From: Streptomyces cynarae
Lineage (GTDB): Bacteria > Actinomycetota > Actinomycetes > Streptomycetales > Streptomycetaceae
DNA: 64,000 bases
NCBI RefSeq assembly: GCF_025642135.1
Contig: NZ_CP106793.1
Coordinates: 7,904,001-7,968,000 of the forward strand
Direction of reading: 5' to 3'
The translations under genes and the position numbers were made by a program. Below are positions 16,780 through 25,333 of this stretch, in pieces; position 1 is the stretch's first letter, and every line of letters starts with the position of its first letter. The notes under the pieces were generated by a model. It ran no database searches and was not told where the DNA came from. It saw only the letters and a list, made by a program, of their open reading frames with translations.

Positions 16780-17715
16780 CTACCCGAGTGCGCGCAGCCC
16801 CGGCACGAACGCCACCAGCACCGGAATCACCGGGACCAGCGCCGCGGTCGCCGTCAGCCGCAGCCGCCGCGCCGCCGAAAGCCGGTCCGGGGGAGTGAGG
16901 AGGCGGTGCACACGCTGCGGAACGTGGGCCTGTGGGGTGGGGCAGGGCCCGAACACGCCACGGTCCTCATTGAGTTCCACCAGCGCGAGCGCGGTGGTGA
17001 GGCGGCCGTGGCGGCGCGAGGCCATGTCGTCGGCGGCGAGTTCGACCAGCCGGTGCATCTCGTCGCGGAACGCGGCGAAGACGGGCACCTGGGGGAACCC
17101 GTTGGCCAGCGCGGCCGAGGAGTGCAGCAGCCAGTGGTGCCGGGCTCGCGCGTGGCCCTGCTCATGGGCGAGCACCGCATCCAACTGCCTGCCCTTGAGC
17201 CGGCGCAACGCGGCCGTGGTGACGACCAGTCGGGGTGCCGGTCCGGGCAGCCACCAGGCGTCCGGTCGCTCCCCCTCCAGCACCACCAGTCGGTCGCCAC
17301 GCGGCTCCTCGCCGGGCAACAGCGGGGCCCGCACCAGCAGTTCGGTGCGGCTGTGCCGGCGGCGCGCCCGTGCCCGGGAGACCTCCCGGACCAGCATCGC
17401 CGCGCTCCACACGCCGCCGCACGCCAGCGCCACGGCGGTCGTCGCGGCCCAGGGGCTCCCCGTGCTCAGCGCGTACGCGGCCACGACCGAGTGCGGGGCG
17501 GGGGCGAACACATGGCCCCGCACGGCCGCCCACGCGGCGGCCGCGCTCAGCGTCATCGACAGCACGCAGCACACCAGGACCGCCGCCACCACGCACTGCC
17601 ACACCCACAGGGCGACCACCGGTTCGCGGTCCGGCCAGTCCGCCCGGGCGAGCAGCCGTGGAGCGAGGACGGCGGTCAGCGCGCCGAGCAGCAGCAGTGC
17701 CGCGGGGACCATCAT
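16780..17715 (-). CDS. M56-family membrane metallopeptidase
   Basis: This 311-residue protein has a zinc site HEQGH (in VLAHEQGHARARHHW) and a downstream glutamate/aspartate helix ELAADDMA, as in BlaR1/MecR1-type M56 peptidases. About four transmembrane helices flank it (residues 5-25, 38-60, 85-115 and near the C-terminus). M56 proteins usually pair with a BlaI/MecI repressor and cleave it; none is present here. The ATG at 17715 starts MMVPAALLLLG, with a second ATG one codon later. The neighbour upstream is a DUF5134 membrane protein. Confidence 0.88.
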   Translation of the reverse strand: MMVPAALLLLGALTAVLAPRLLARADWPDREPVVALWVWQCVVAAVLVCCVLSMTLSAAAAWAAVRGHVFAPAPHSVVAAYALSTGSPWAATTAVALACGGVWSAAMLVREVSRARARRRHSRTELLVRAPLLPGEEPRGDRLVVLEGERPDAWWLPGPAPRLVVTTAALRRLKGRQLDAVLAHEQGHARARHHWLLHSSAALANGFPQVPVFAAFRDEMHRLVELAADDMASRRHGRLTTALALVELNEDRGVFGPCPTPQAHVPQRVHRLLTPPDRLSAARRLRLTATAALVPVIPVLVAFVPGLRALG

Positions 17716-17841
17716 GGGCCGAAGCCTATGAGCCGGTCCGGGGCACGGCCTACGTACTGTCGCGGCAAAGTGACGCACGCCACGGTTGTGCGGCGTCCTG
17801 TCCCACGCCGACCTGATGCCGGGCCCCGCTCGGCGCCCGGG

Positions 17842-18387
17842 TCACAGCGTGAGGAGCATCGCCAGCATCGCGATCGCCATGGACAGGCGGCAGGCACGCG
17901 CGAGTTCGGGCCGGTCGCCCCAGCCCGGGCCCGGCACAACCCCGGCCGCGGCCACCGCCACCGCCGGCACCAGCCGTACTCCGGACCACAGGACATAGAC
18001 CGTGAAGTACAGCAGCAGTGTCCCGGTCAGCAGCGATACGCCGCCGTGCGTGTGGTGTCCGTGCGAGGCGGCCATCGCCGCCGCCATGTAGACCATGGCG
18101 CACGCGCCTATCAGATGGTGCAGATGGTGGGCGCCGCGCCGGGCCTCCCACAGGGCCCGCACGGCCGCCCCGCCGAAGACCACGGCGTAGGTGACCCACA
18201 CGGCGCGCGGCGGCACGGCGACCGCCGCGGGCACGGCCATCACCGCCATGCCGAACCCCATCAGCGCCTCGCCGCCCGCGGCCCGGCGCTGTTCCTCGAC
18301 GGTGCTGCGCATCCGCAGCAGACAGTAGGCCCCGGTCGCCGCGCACAGCGCGACGAGCAGCCACCCGGGCGAAGCCGGTCCGTGCAC
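17842..18387 (-). CDS. DUF5134 membrane protein
   Basis: This 181-residue protein has five to six transmembrane helices, with histidine clusters near the middle (RRGAHHLHHLIG and ASHGHHTHGG) that could bind a metal ion or heme. The family is actinobacterial and uncharacterised. GTG 18387 is supported by GGGGAGG 6 nt upstream; the frame extends 61 codons further without a start signal. It precedes the M56 gene on the same strand with a 126-bp gap. Confidence 0.75.
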   Translation of the reverse strand: MHGPASPGWLLVALCAATGAYCLLRMRSTVEEQRRAAGGEALMGFGMAVMAVPAAVAVPPRAVWVTYAVVFGGAAVRALWEARRGAHHLHHLIGACAMVYMAAAMAASHGHHTHGGVSLLTGTLLLYFTVYVLWSGVRLVPAVAVAAAGVVPGPGWGDRPELARACRLSMAIAMLAMLLTL

Positions 18388-18523
18388 CGCGTACCTCCCC
18401 GCTGGACGGTCTCGGACGGTCACCGGGGGCATGCCCGTGACGCAGGGTGCGCACCCAAGCGCACAGGCGTACAAGGGGAGCGCGGGGATCGCGCGGCAGG
18501 CCGGGGCGGTCGCCCCACAATCG

Positions 18524-18551
18524 TTTACGAGTAAAACACCTGTTAAGCTTA
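18524..18551. promoter_or_regulatory. Palindromes ahead of the FUSC-marR operon
   Basis: TTTACGAGTAAA (18524-18535; arms TTTAC/GTAAA) and TAAGCTTA (18544-18551) lie immediately before the FUSC start codon, in a stretch much richer in A+T than its surroundings. The last gene of the operon encodes a MarR regulator, the natural candidate to bind here; this is inference. Confidence 0.45.
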
Positions 18552-20188
18552 TGTGCATGAGCAGTGTCACCCCCCGAACCTCCCGAATGCGCCCTTTGCC
18601 CCTCTCCGGTCATCTGCGCCTCGGCAGGCCCTCGGAGATCTGGTTCAAGCCCGCACTGAGCGTGGTCGCCGCGGTCGCCCCGCCGAACCTGACACTGCTC
18701 GCCCTCGGCCGCCTCGACCTGGCCGTCTACACGATGGCGGGCTCGCTGTGCGCCCTCTACGCGCACAACCGTCCGTACGCGGCCCGCGCCCTGACTCTCG
18801 TCCGGGTCGTCCTCGGCATGCTCGGCGGACTCGCCGTCGCCCTGGTCGCCGCGTCCCTCACCACGAACGCCGTGGTCCTGGTGACCGTGGGCGCCCTGCT
18901 GGCGGCGGTGCAGAAGGCGCTCTGCGACGCGACCCGCATCGGGCCGCCCGGCAACGTGATCTTCACCTTCGTCAGCTCGGCGTCCCTGTTCGCCCCGCAG
19001 ACCCCGGGTCAGGTCCCCGCCCACCTCGCTCTCGCCGCCGCGGCGGGCGCCTGGTCCTGGATCGTCGGCATGGCCCCCGGCCTGCTGCGGCCGCACGGCC
19101 CCGAGCGCCGTGCCACCGCCCACGCCCTGAGCGCCGCCGCCGTGTTCGCCGAGACCGGGGCGGCCGCCGCCCGGGCCGGTGCCGCGGCCGCCGTGCACAC
19201 CGCCTGGCAGTCGCTGCTGTCGACCGGCTCTGCATCTCGGCGCGCCCTGGCACGGCTCGTCGTGCGGGCCGAGGTCGCGCTCGCGGCGCCCGACGACACC
19301 GACCCCGAGCGGCTGCGCGCCTGGGCGCGGGAGCTGCGCGGCACCAGGCGCGTCCCGATCCCGGACGACCTCGGCGGAACCGCCGACGAACTCCTCGGCG
19401 TGGAGGCCGAACTCGCGAGCCCGCGGCGCCCCCTGCGCCGCAGGCTCGGCCCGCTCGCCCCCATCGCCCTGCGCACCGCCCTCGGCTGCGCCCTCGCCGG
19501 ATACGTCTCCCTGGCGCTCGGCGTCGGCCGCCCGTACTGGGCGCTGGTCACCGCCGCCTCGCTGTACCAGGCCAATGTCACCCTCACCTGGCGCCGAGGC
19601 GTCCAGCGCGTCATCGGCAACCTCCTCGGCGTCCTGCTCTTCGCGGCCATCGCCCCGCTCGCGCACCTCAACCAGCTGGCCCTGGTGCTGTGCGGCCTTG
19701 TCCTCAACTTCGGCGCCGAGGCGCTCATCAGCCGCAACTACTGGCTCGGCAGCGTCTGCGTGACCCCGATGGCCCTGCTCATCACCGAGTTCGCCCGCCA
19801 CCAGGAGCCCGCCGCGCTGATGGCAGACCGGGTCGTGGACACCCTCATCGGAGCGCTGGTCGGCTTCGTCGCCGCGATCGTCGTCACCAACCGGCGCGCC
19901 GGCGACCGTCTCGACCACGCCCTCGCCGCCGCGGACCGCGCCCGTGAGCGGGCGGCCCGGCTCCTGGCCGCGGAGCACGACGAGCCGGGAGCCCGGGAAA
20001 GCGCCCGCCGCGCTCTCGCCGCAGCCCTCGTGGAACTGCGCGCCACGGCCGACGCCGCAGCCGGCGAGTGGTGGCAGCGCGCTCTGCCCGAGGAGCGGGT
20101 GCTGCGCGCCGAACAGGCCGGACACCGTACGCTCGCCGCGACGGTACGACGGCAGGGACGGCACACCTCGGAAGGCGCACGGACATGA
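18551..20188 (+). CDS. FUSC family membrane protein (operon with marR)
   Basis: This 545-residue protein has two hydrophobic blocks, residues about 30-185 and 300-440, and the FUSC core GRPYWALVTAASLYQAN ... WRRGVQRVIGNLLGVLLF. Helical cytoplasmic regions lie between and after them. It is larger than the 506-residue FUSC protein at the window's start and not closely similar to it. Starts at 18551 or 18557 (ATG) are both possible; no strong ribosome site is seen. Its TGA overlaps the ATG of marR (ATGA), so translation is coupled. It is probably a drug or aromatic-acid exporter controlled by that MarR. Confidence 0.82.
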   Translation: MCMSSVTPRTSRMRPLPLSGHLRLGRPSEIWFKPALSVVAAVAPPNLTLLALGRLDLAVYTMAGSLCALYAHNRPYAARALTLVRVVLGMLGGLAVALVAASLTTNAVVLVTVGALLAAVQKALCDATRIGPPGNVIFTFVSSASLFAPQTPGQVPAHLALAAAAGAWSWIVGMAPGLLRPHGPERRATAHALSAAAVFAETGAAAARAGAAAAVHTAWQSLLSTGSASRRALARLVVRAEVALAAPDDTDPERLRAWARELRGTRRVPIPDDLGGTADELLGVEAELASPRRPLRRRLGPLAPIALRTALGCALAGYVSLALGVGRPYWALVTAASLYQANVTLTWRRGVQRVIGNLLGVLLFAAIAPLAHLNQLALVLCGLVLNFGAEALISRNYWLGSVCVTPMALLITEFARHQEPAALMADRVVDTLIGALVGFVAAIVVTNRRAGDRLDHALAAADRARERAARLLAAEHDEPGARESARRALAAALVELRATADAAAGEWWQRALPEERVLRAEQAGHRTLAATVRRQGRHTSEGART

Positions 20189-20751
20189 CGGCTGTGAACG
20201 GACCGACGACGCGGGCGCAGGGCGGCGCGGCCGGACCTGAGCCCGTCGCGGGCGACATCGTCGCCGCCGTCGTGCGCCAGTGGCGGGCCGTCCGCCCCGA
20301 CGTCGACACCGGGCCCATGGAGATCATCGGGCGGGTCAACCGTTGTGCCGCCCTGCTCCAGCAGGCCGAGGACGCCCCGCTGCGCCGAGCCGGGCTCACC
20401 CGACCGGAGTTCGACGTCCTCGGCACGCTGCGCCGCACGGGGCACGAGCTGACGCCCGGAGAGCTGGCCCGGGAGACCTTCTCCTCCGGTGCCGCGGTCA
20501 CCAAACGGATCAAGCAGCTCGCCGAGCGCGGCCTGGTCGAGCGGCGCGGGGACGCCCGTGACCGCCGCGTGGCGCATGTGCATCTGACGGAGGCGGGCCG
20601 GGACCTGGTCGACGCCGTCCTGCCCGAGCAACTGTCGTACGAAACCGCCGTCCTGTCCGGGCTCGGTACCGACGACCGGCGTCAACTCGCGGAACTGCTG
20701 GGCGAGTTGCTGGTCCAGCTGGAAGGCCGGCTCGGCGCACCGCGCGGCTGA
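20185..20751 (+). CDS. MarR family regulator
   Basis: This 188-residue protein has an N-terminal extension of about 40 residues, then the winged helix: LTRPEFDVLGTLRRTG, the recognition helix SSGAAVTKRIKQLAERGLV, and the wing RRGDARDRRVAHVHLTEAG, which matches the MarR D-x-R signature. It overlaps the upstream FUSC gene by four bases and is likely to repress the operon in response to a small aromatic ligand. Confidence 0.9.
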   Translation: MTAVNGPTTRAQGGAAGPEPVAGDIVAAVVRQWRAVRPDVDTGPMEIIGRVNRCAALLQQAEDAPLRRAGLTRPEFDVLGTLRRTGHELTPGELARETFSSGAAVTKRIKQLAERGLVERRGDARDRRVAHVHLTEAGRDLVDAVLPEQLSYETAVLSGLGTDDRRQLAELLGELLVQLEGRLGAPRG

Positions 20752-20788
20752 CGGCGCACTCGACGGCGACACCCGCAACTCCTATGGC

Positions 20789-20818
20789 CGGTCGCTCGGC
20801 GTACGGTCGCTCGGCGTA
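20789..20818. repeat. Two-copy 15-bp tandem repeat
   Basis: CGGTCGCTCGGCGTA occurs twice in direct succession downstream of marR. It lies in a gap of about 150 bp between convergent genes; no function is evident. Confidence 0.6.
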
Positions 20819-20904
20819 CGCCCCGCTCATCGACCGGGCGACGCTCACGCCGCCGACCGCGGCATCTCCCCGGGGTTGTGCGACGAGAGCCGGAGGCACC
20901 CGGA

Positions 20905-21669
20905 CTAGCCCTCCTGACCTGCGACGTAGATGCCGAAGACCGCGCCCTGCGGGTCCTTGAGAACGGCGATGCGCGGGCCGTCCGGGACCGAGGTCGGTTC
21001 CATGAGGACGCCTGCGCCCGCCTGTGTCGCGAGCTGCACCGAGGCGTCCACGTCCTCCACGGCGAAGTACGGCAGCCAGTGCGACGGCACCTCCGGCGGG
21101 AACCGGTCGCCCATCGTCACCATGCCGCCGAAGTCCGCGCCGTCGAGGCCCCACTGCGTGTACTGCTCGGAAGGGTGCACGCTCCAGCCGAAGACGGTCG
21201 TGTAGAAGTCGGTGACCCGCTCCGGGACACGGGTCAGCAGCTCCACCCAGCCGAGCGAGCCCGGCGCGTTGAGCAGCTCCGCCCCGGGGAAGGCCCGCGG
21301 CTGCCACATCTGGAAGACGGCGCCGCCCGGATCGCCGGCGACCGTGAAACGGCCCGCGTCGAAGACGTCCATCGGCCCGAGGAGCACCGTGCCGCCGGCC
21401 GCGCGCACCTCTTCGGCCGCCGCGTCCGCGTCGGCCACCGAGAACGTCACGTTCCAGGCGACCGGCTGCGATTCCTGGAAGAGCGGGGCGAGGGCCGCGA
21501 CCGCCGCGTCGCCCAGATGCGCGATCGTGTAGCCGCCCGCCTCCGGCCGTGTGTCGGTCTCCGGCCGCCAGCCGAACAGCTCGGTGTAGAACCGCTTGGC
21601 GGCCTCCAGATCGCTGGTGCCCAGCTCCGTCCAGCAGGGACCGCCGGTCACCGGCGCGTCGAGTTTCAT
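20905..21669 (-). CDS. VOC family (glyoxalase-fold) protein, two-domain
   Basis: This 254-residue protein has two vicinal-oxygen-chelate domains: residues about 8-125 (ELGTSDLEAAKRFYTELFGW) and 138-250 (LLTRVPERVTDFYTTVFGW). It resembles the mycobacterial CFP30B-type two-domain glyoxalase-like proteins. Canonical metal histidines are mostly absent, so it may bind rather than convert a ligand. It follows the second VOC gene on the same strand with a short gap. Confidence 0.82.
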   Translation of the reverse strand: MKLDAPVTGGPCWTELGTSDLEAAKRFYTELFGWRPETDTRPEAGGYTIAHLGDAAVAALAPLFQESQPVAWNVTFSVADADAAAEEVRAAGGTVLLGPMDVFDAGRFTVAGDPGGAVFQMWQPRAFPGAELLNAPGSLGWVELLTRVPERVTDFYTTVFGWSVHPSEQYTQWGLDGADFGGMVTMGDRFPPEVPSHWLPYFAVEDVDASVQLATQAGAGVLMEPTSVPDGPRIAVLKDPQGAVFGIYVAGQEG

Positions 21670-21730
21670 CGGACACCTCCGGTCGCGGCGGTCCCCCTGA
21701 CCACGCTAAGGCCACCCCTGGCGGGCGGCA

Positions 21731-22123
21731 TCAGGTCCCCGGCCGGTACCGCAGGGGATGGTCGGCCGGGACCTCGACGAGCACGATCTCGGTGCCGTCC
21801 GGGTCCTCGATCCACATCTCGATCAGACCCCACGGCTCCTTCACCGGCGGCCGCACGATCATGACCCCGGCATCGGCCAGCTCCGTGTGCGCCAAGGCCA
21901 CGTCCGGCACCTGCAACCAGAGCTTGAGGGCCGGTGAGGGCGGGGTCTCGCTGCGGCCCGCCACCTCGAGGAAGCCGCCGCCGAGGAAGTACACGACCCC
22001 GCGATCGGGCCCCGTGCCGAACTCCCGGTAGACCGGGAGCCCGAGTTTTCCGCCGTAGAAGGCCCGGGACCGCTCCGGATCGGCCGGGCGCAGAAGGGTG
22101 CGGCTGCTCAGTACGTGGACCAT
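21731..22123 (-). CDS. VOC family protein, single domain
   Basis: This is a 130-residue glyoxalase/bleomycin-resistance-fold protein: LLRPADPERSRAFYGGKLGLPV at the N-terminus (written in parts as a beta-alpha start) and WIEDPDGTEIVLVEVP at the C-terminal strand. One metal-type glutamate (in IEMWIEDP) can be seen. ATG 22123 gives a start close to the domain boundary; upstream codons in frame are unlike this family. Its role is unknown. It lies 61 bp upstream of the other VOC gene and divergent from the acetyltransferase. Confidence 0.8.
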   Translation of the reverse strand: MVHVLSSRTLLRPADPERSRAFYGGKLGLPVYREFGTGPDRGVVYFLGGGFLEVAGRSETPPSPALKLWLQVPDVALAHTELADAGVMIVRPPVKEPWGLIEMWIEDPDGTEIVLVEVPADHPLRYRPGT

Positions 22124-22197
22124 GCATGGGGAGCCTAGTGGGCGGGTTACCCTCATCGATGCCCGCGCCGCGCCACGGAACACGGAGAAGCATCCCA

Positions 22198-22755
22198 ATG
22201 GACAGCCCCGCCGCCGCTGACACCGCCACGACCGGTCTGACCTTCCGCGACGCCACGGAGGCCGACGTCGACGCGCTGGTCGCGCTGGTGGAGTCGGCGT
22301 ACCGCGGAGACTCCAGCCGGGTGGGGTGGACCACCGAGGCGGACATCCTCGAGGGCCGGCGGACCGACCCGGAGGGCGTGCTCGAGGTGATCAAGTCGCC
22401 CGACAGCCGGCTGCTGACCGTGGAGCGCGACGGGGCGATCATCGCCTGCTGCCAGCTCGAGCACCGTGGCGACCACGCCTACTTCGGCATGTTCGCGGTC
22501 AGCCCCACGCTGCAGGGCGGCGGCCTCGGCAAGGCGGTCATCGCCGAGGCGGAGCGCACGGCCCGCGAGACCTGGGGCGCCGAGGAGATGCAGATGACCG
22601 TCATCTCCGTCCGGGACGACCTCATCGCCTGGTACGAGCGGCGCGGCTACCGCCGTACGGGACAGATGAGCCCCTTCCCGTACGGCGACGAGCGCTTCGG
22701 CATCCCCCAGCGCGACGACCTCCAGTTCGAGCTGCTGGTCAAGCCGCTGGTGTGA
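22198..22755 (+). CDS. GNAT acetyltransferase
   Basis: This 185-residue protein has the GNAT fold: FRDATEADVDALVALVESAY at the start, the acetyl-CoA loop LQGGGLGKAVIAEAER (Q/RxxGxG/A type), and the C-terminal LIAWYERRGYRRTGQ beta-bulge. The substrate is unknown. The stop codon falls inside a 19-bp tandem duplication. Confidence 0.88.
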   Translation: MDSPAAADTATTGLTFRDATEADVDALVALVESAYRGDSSRVGWTTEADILEGRRTDPEGVLEVIKSPDSRLLTVERDGAIIACCQLEHRGDHAYFGMFAVSPTLQGGGLGKAVIAEAERTARETWGAEEMQMTVISVRDDLIAWYERRGYRRTGQMSPFPYGDERFGIPQRDDLQFELLVKPLV

Positions 22756-22784
22756 CCGTGTGCGTCTGGTGTGACCGTGTGCGT
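22747..22784. repeat. Exact 19-bp tandem duplication over a stop codon
   Basis: CTGGTGTGACCGTGTGCGT is repeated twice head to tail; the TGA of the acetyltransferase lies in the first copy. The second copy forms a GTGACC/GGTCAC inverted repeat with 22788-22793. This is probably a replication-slippage duplication. Confidence 0.7.
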
Positions 22785-22789
22785 GAAGG

Positions 22790-23473
22790 TCACGCCGTGA
22801 AGCGGCCGGTGCGTCTGATCTCCGGGTAGTCGGTGGTCGCGCCGTCCAGCTCGAGCGCGCGGACGAGCCGCAGATGCTCGGGGGTGTTGACGATCCAGCC
22901 GATGATCCGCAGGCCCGCCCCGCGCGCGTGCTCGACGACCTCCAGGGTCAGCCGGCGGATGTCGAGGCACAGGGTCGCCGCGCCGGCCTGCACGGCCCGC
23001 TCCACGACGTCGGTGCCGTAGCGGTCCGCGATCAGCGCCGTGCGGACGCCCGGCACGAGCCGGGCGATCTCCCTGACCGCCTCGTCGTGGAACGACGACA
23101 CCTCCACCCGGCCGACCAGGTCCCTGCGGTGCATCACCTCGGCCAGTGCCTGTGCCGCCGCCACGTCCTTGATCTCCGCCTGGATCGGTGTCCGCACCGC
23201 GTCCAGGACCTCCTCGAAGACGGGTACGCGCTCACCACGGCCCGCGTCGAGCGCGCGCAGCTCGGCGAGGGTCTTCTCCACGATCGGACCCGTACCGTCG
23301 GTCGTACGGTCCACCTGGTCATCGTGCATGACCACGAGGGCACCGTCCTTGCTCAGATGCAGATCGAGCTCGATCAGATCGAGGCCCGCGCGTTCGGCGG
23401 CGACGAAGGACCGGAGGGTGTTCTCGGGTTCGACACCCATCACTCCGCGGTGACCGATGGTGAGGAAGTTCAA
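22790..23473 (-). CDS. Glycerophosphodiester phosphodiesterase
   Basis: This 227-residue TIM-barrel enzyme hydrolyses glycerophosphodiesters to glycerol-3-phosphate and an alcohol. The signature is intact: GHRG with the catalytic histidine and arginine at 7-10, PENT at 16-19, ELDLHLSKDG with the metal-binding glutamate and aspartate, and VMHDD with the second histidine. A TTG start is needed to include GHRG; its ribosome site is weak. There is no signal peptide, so it is the cytoplasmic UgpQ type. Confidence 0.92.
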   Translation of the reverse strand: MNFLTIGHRGVMGVEPENTLRSFVAAERAGLDLIELDLHLSKDGALVVMHDDQVDRTTDGTGPIVEKTLAELRALDAGRGERVPVFEEVLDAVRTPIQAEIKDVAAAQALAEVMHRRDLVGRVEVSSFHDEAVREIARLVPGVRTALIADRYGTDVVERAVQAGAATLCLDIRRLTLEVVEHARGAGLRIIGWIVNTPEHLRLVRALELDGATTDYPEIRRTGRFTA

Positions 23474-23894
23474 GGTTCGGCTCGCTTCCGTCGACGGCGG
23501 CTCGGGCAGCCGCGCGGTGCTCCCGGACCGGCGCGGCTCGGCCGCAGCCTAGTGGCCCGGCCGCGCCCCGAACCCGACCGTGCCGGGGCCCGGAGCGCGC
23601 GGAGCGGCGCGAAACCGGACTGGGCGGCCGGTCCGGTGTCACCCCGGGGTGGGCGCGTCTCGCCCGTGTTGACCGTCCCGTGCCCCGCGCCCGATGGCCG
23701 GAAGTCGCCTCACTGGCCCGCAAGCGGGAGCCGAACAAGCGTTCAGCGGAAGTCGTCGCATGTCTTGTCCAGAACAGGAAAATGAGCGGTGAAGACGTGG
23801 TCCGACAGGACAATTTGTCGACTGCCCTCTTGCTGGGAGAAACCCGGTATGCATACGGTGTGCTTACGAGAGGTTCTCCCGTGAAGGATGGGTC
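23474..23894. promoter_or_regulatory. 421-bp intergenic region upstream of the DUF6421 operon
   Basis: Very GC-rich up to about 23700, then more A+T-rich. It holds the palindrome GACAATTTGTC (23809-23819) and, nearer the gene, TATGCATA. A 38-codon frame (23782-23898) overlaps the DUF6421 start by ATGA, but its third codon positions are not GC-biased, so I do not call it a gene. The palindrome is a candidate operator. Confidence 0.4.
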
Positions 23895-25292
23895 ATGACG
23901 GAAATTCTTGTGCAGGTGGGTTCGGAGGAGCGGGTTCCTCCGCAGGACAGGGTGGTGGACCACCCCGCTTGGCCCGTGCTCAAGGATGCCGTGGAGCAGA
24001 TCCGGCCATGGCAGGCCAAGGACGGATCGATCGACTTCGACGCCGAGGGCGCACCGGAGCGTGCGGAGGCGGGGGCCGCCGTGGGCCGTGCGGTACAGGC
24101 CGTGGAGGAGCTCTCCCGGCTGCTGCCGCACGACGCCGCCTACCACGAGGCGCTCGTGAAGGACCTGCGTCGGTGGGCCGACGAGGGCTTCCAGGTGCCC
24201 GACTTCCTGGACTCGCTGCTGGCCTTCCAGCCTGCCGCCAGGCGCGAGGACGGCCTCCAGCACCTGGTCGTCTTCCCGATGTACACGCAGAACGGCAACC
24301 CGAACCGCAACCTCGAAGCGGTCGTGCTGCGCATGGTCTGGCCCGACTGGCTGGCCGAGCTGGAGCGCACCCGATACGACAACCCGCTGTTCTGCGGCAT
24401 CAAGTTCGAGGACTTCACGGCGGGCTACGACACCAACTCCGCCGTACTGTTCCCGGAGACCATCGCCGTGCGCGAGGCGCCGGAACGATTCTCCTGGGGC
24501 GGCATCTTCTGCGACCGCGAGGCCGCCCGCTTCCGCCGCGTGACCGCGGCCGCCGTCGACATCCTGGGCCTCGAGCTGCCCGAGGACATCGCCGCGATGG
24601 TCCACGACCAGAAGCGCTGCGAAGAGGCCTTCGTGCTCTGGGACATGGTCCACGACCGCACCCACAGCCACGGCGACCTGCCGTTCGACCCGTTCATGAT
24701 CAAGCAGCGCCAGCCGTTCTGGATGTACGGCCTCGAGGAGCTGCGCTGTGACCTCACCGCCTTCAAGGAGGCCGTGAAGCTCCAGGCCGACGGTGTGCCC
24801 CAGGCCCGTGACGTGCAGTACGCGGTGCTGTTCGACCGCATGTTCCGCTTCCCGGTCACCGGCGAGCGCGTGCGCAACTACGACGGCCTCGGCGGACAGC
24901 TGCTCTTCGCCTACCTGCACAAGCACGACGTCGTCCGCTGGACCGACAACAAGCTGTCGATCGACTGGGAGCGCGCGCCGCAGGTCACCAACCAGCTGTG
25001 CGCAGAGATCGAGAAGCTGTACAAGGACGGCATCGACCGCCCCAAGCTCGTGCACTGGTTCGCCGGATACGAGCTGGTCTCCACCTACCTCGCCCCGCAC
25101 CCGGCCTCCAAGTGGGCCAAGGGCCCCGATGCCCTCGATCTGACGCAGCCACCGCGTAAGCTCGTGGACGACGTGCTTCCGGACGAGTTTCCGCTGAGCA
25201 TGTTCTATGAGGCGTTGCAGAAGAAGCTCAAGAACGTGATCGCCTCGACCAAGGGCATCACGGCTCAGGCGGCCGAGCGGGTCGCCGCGTGA
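23895..25292 (+). CDS. DUF6421 family protein
   Basis: This 465-residue soluble protein is recognised from memory as the actinobacterial DUF6421 family; its function is unknown. It is acidic and helical, with conserved-looking blocks VVFPMYTQNGNPNRNLEAVVL, LFCGIKFEDFTAGYDTNSAV, a histidine-rich LWDMVHDRTHSHGDLPFDPF (possible metal or active site), and YDGLGGQLLFAYLHKHDVV. It is the first gene of a coupled set: its TGA overlaps a GTG of the next frame, and an SDR and a threonine aldolase follow. Context suggests small-molecule metabolism of a hydroxy-amino acid or carbonyl compound; that is inference. Confidence 0.75.
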   Translation: MTEILVQVGSEERVPPQDRVVDHPAWPVLKDAVEQIRPWQAKDGSIDFDAEGAPERAEAGAAVGRAVQAVEELSRLLPHDAAYHEALVKDLRRWADEGFQVPDFLDSLLAFQPAARREDGLQHLVVFPMYTQNGNPNRNLEAVVLRMVWPDWLAELERTRYDNPLFCGIKFEDFTAGYDTNSAVLFPETIAVREAPERFSWGGIFCDREAARFRRVTAAAVDILGLELPEDIAAMVHDQKRCEEAFVLWDMVHDRTHSHGDLPFDPFMIKQRQPFWMYGLEELRCDLTAFKEAVKLQADGVPQARDVQYAVLFDRMFRFPVTGERVRNYDGLGGQLLFAYLHKHDVVRWTDNKLSIDWERAPQVTNQLCAEIEKLYKDGIDRPKLVHWFAGYELVSTYLAPHPASKWAKGPDALDLTQPPRKLVDDVLPDEFPLSMFYEALQKKLKNVIASTKGITAQAAERVAA

Positions 25293-25333
25293 GCGCCCCT
25301 GGAACCCGTAAGGCCGCTCGGCAGGAGGCGAAG

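Noticed and set aside
17750..20164. 804-codon minus-strand frame over DUF5134 and FUSC
   Set aside because: Runs against the FUSC-MarR operon and joins unrelated low-complexity segments; no motif.
23680..23898. 72-codon frame overlapping the DUF6421 start by ATGA
   Set aside because: Third codon positions lack the GC bias of genuine genes here and no family is recognisable; kept only as a note in the intergenic entry.
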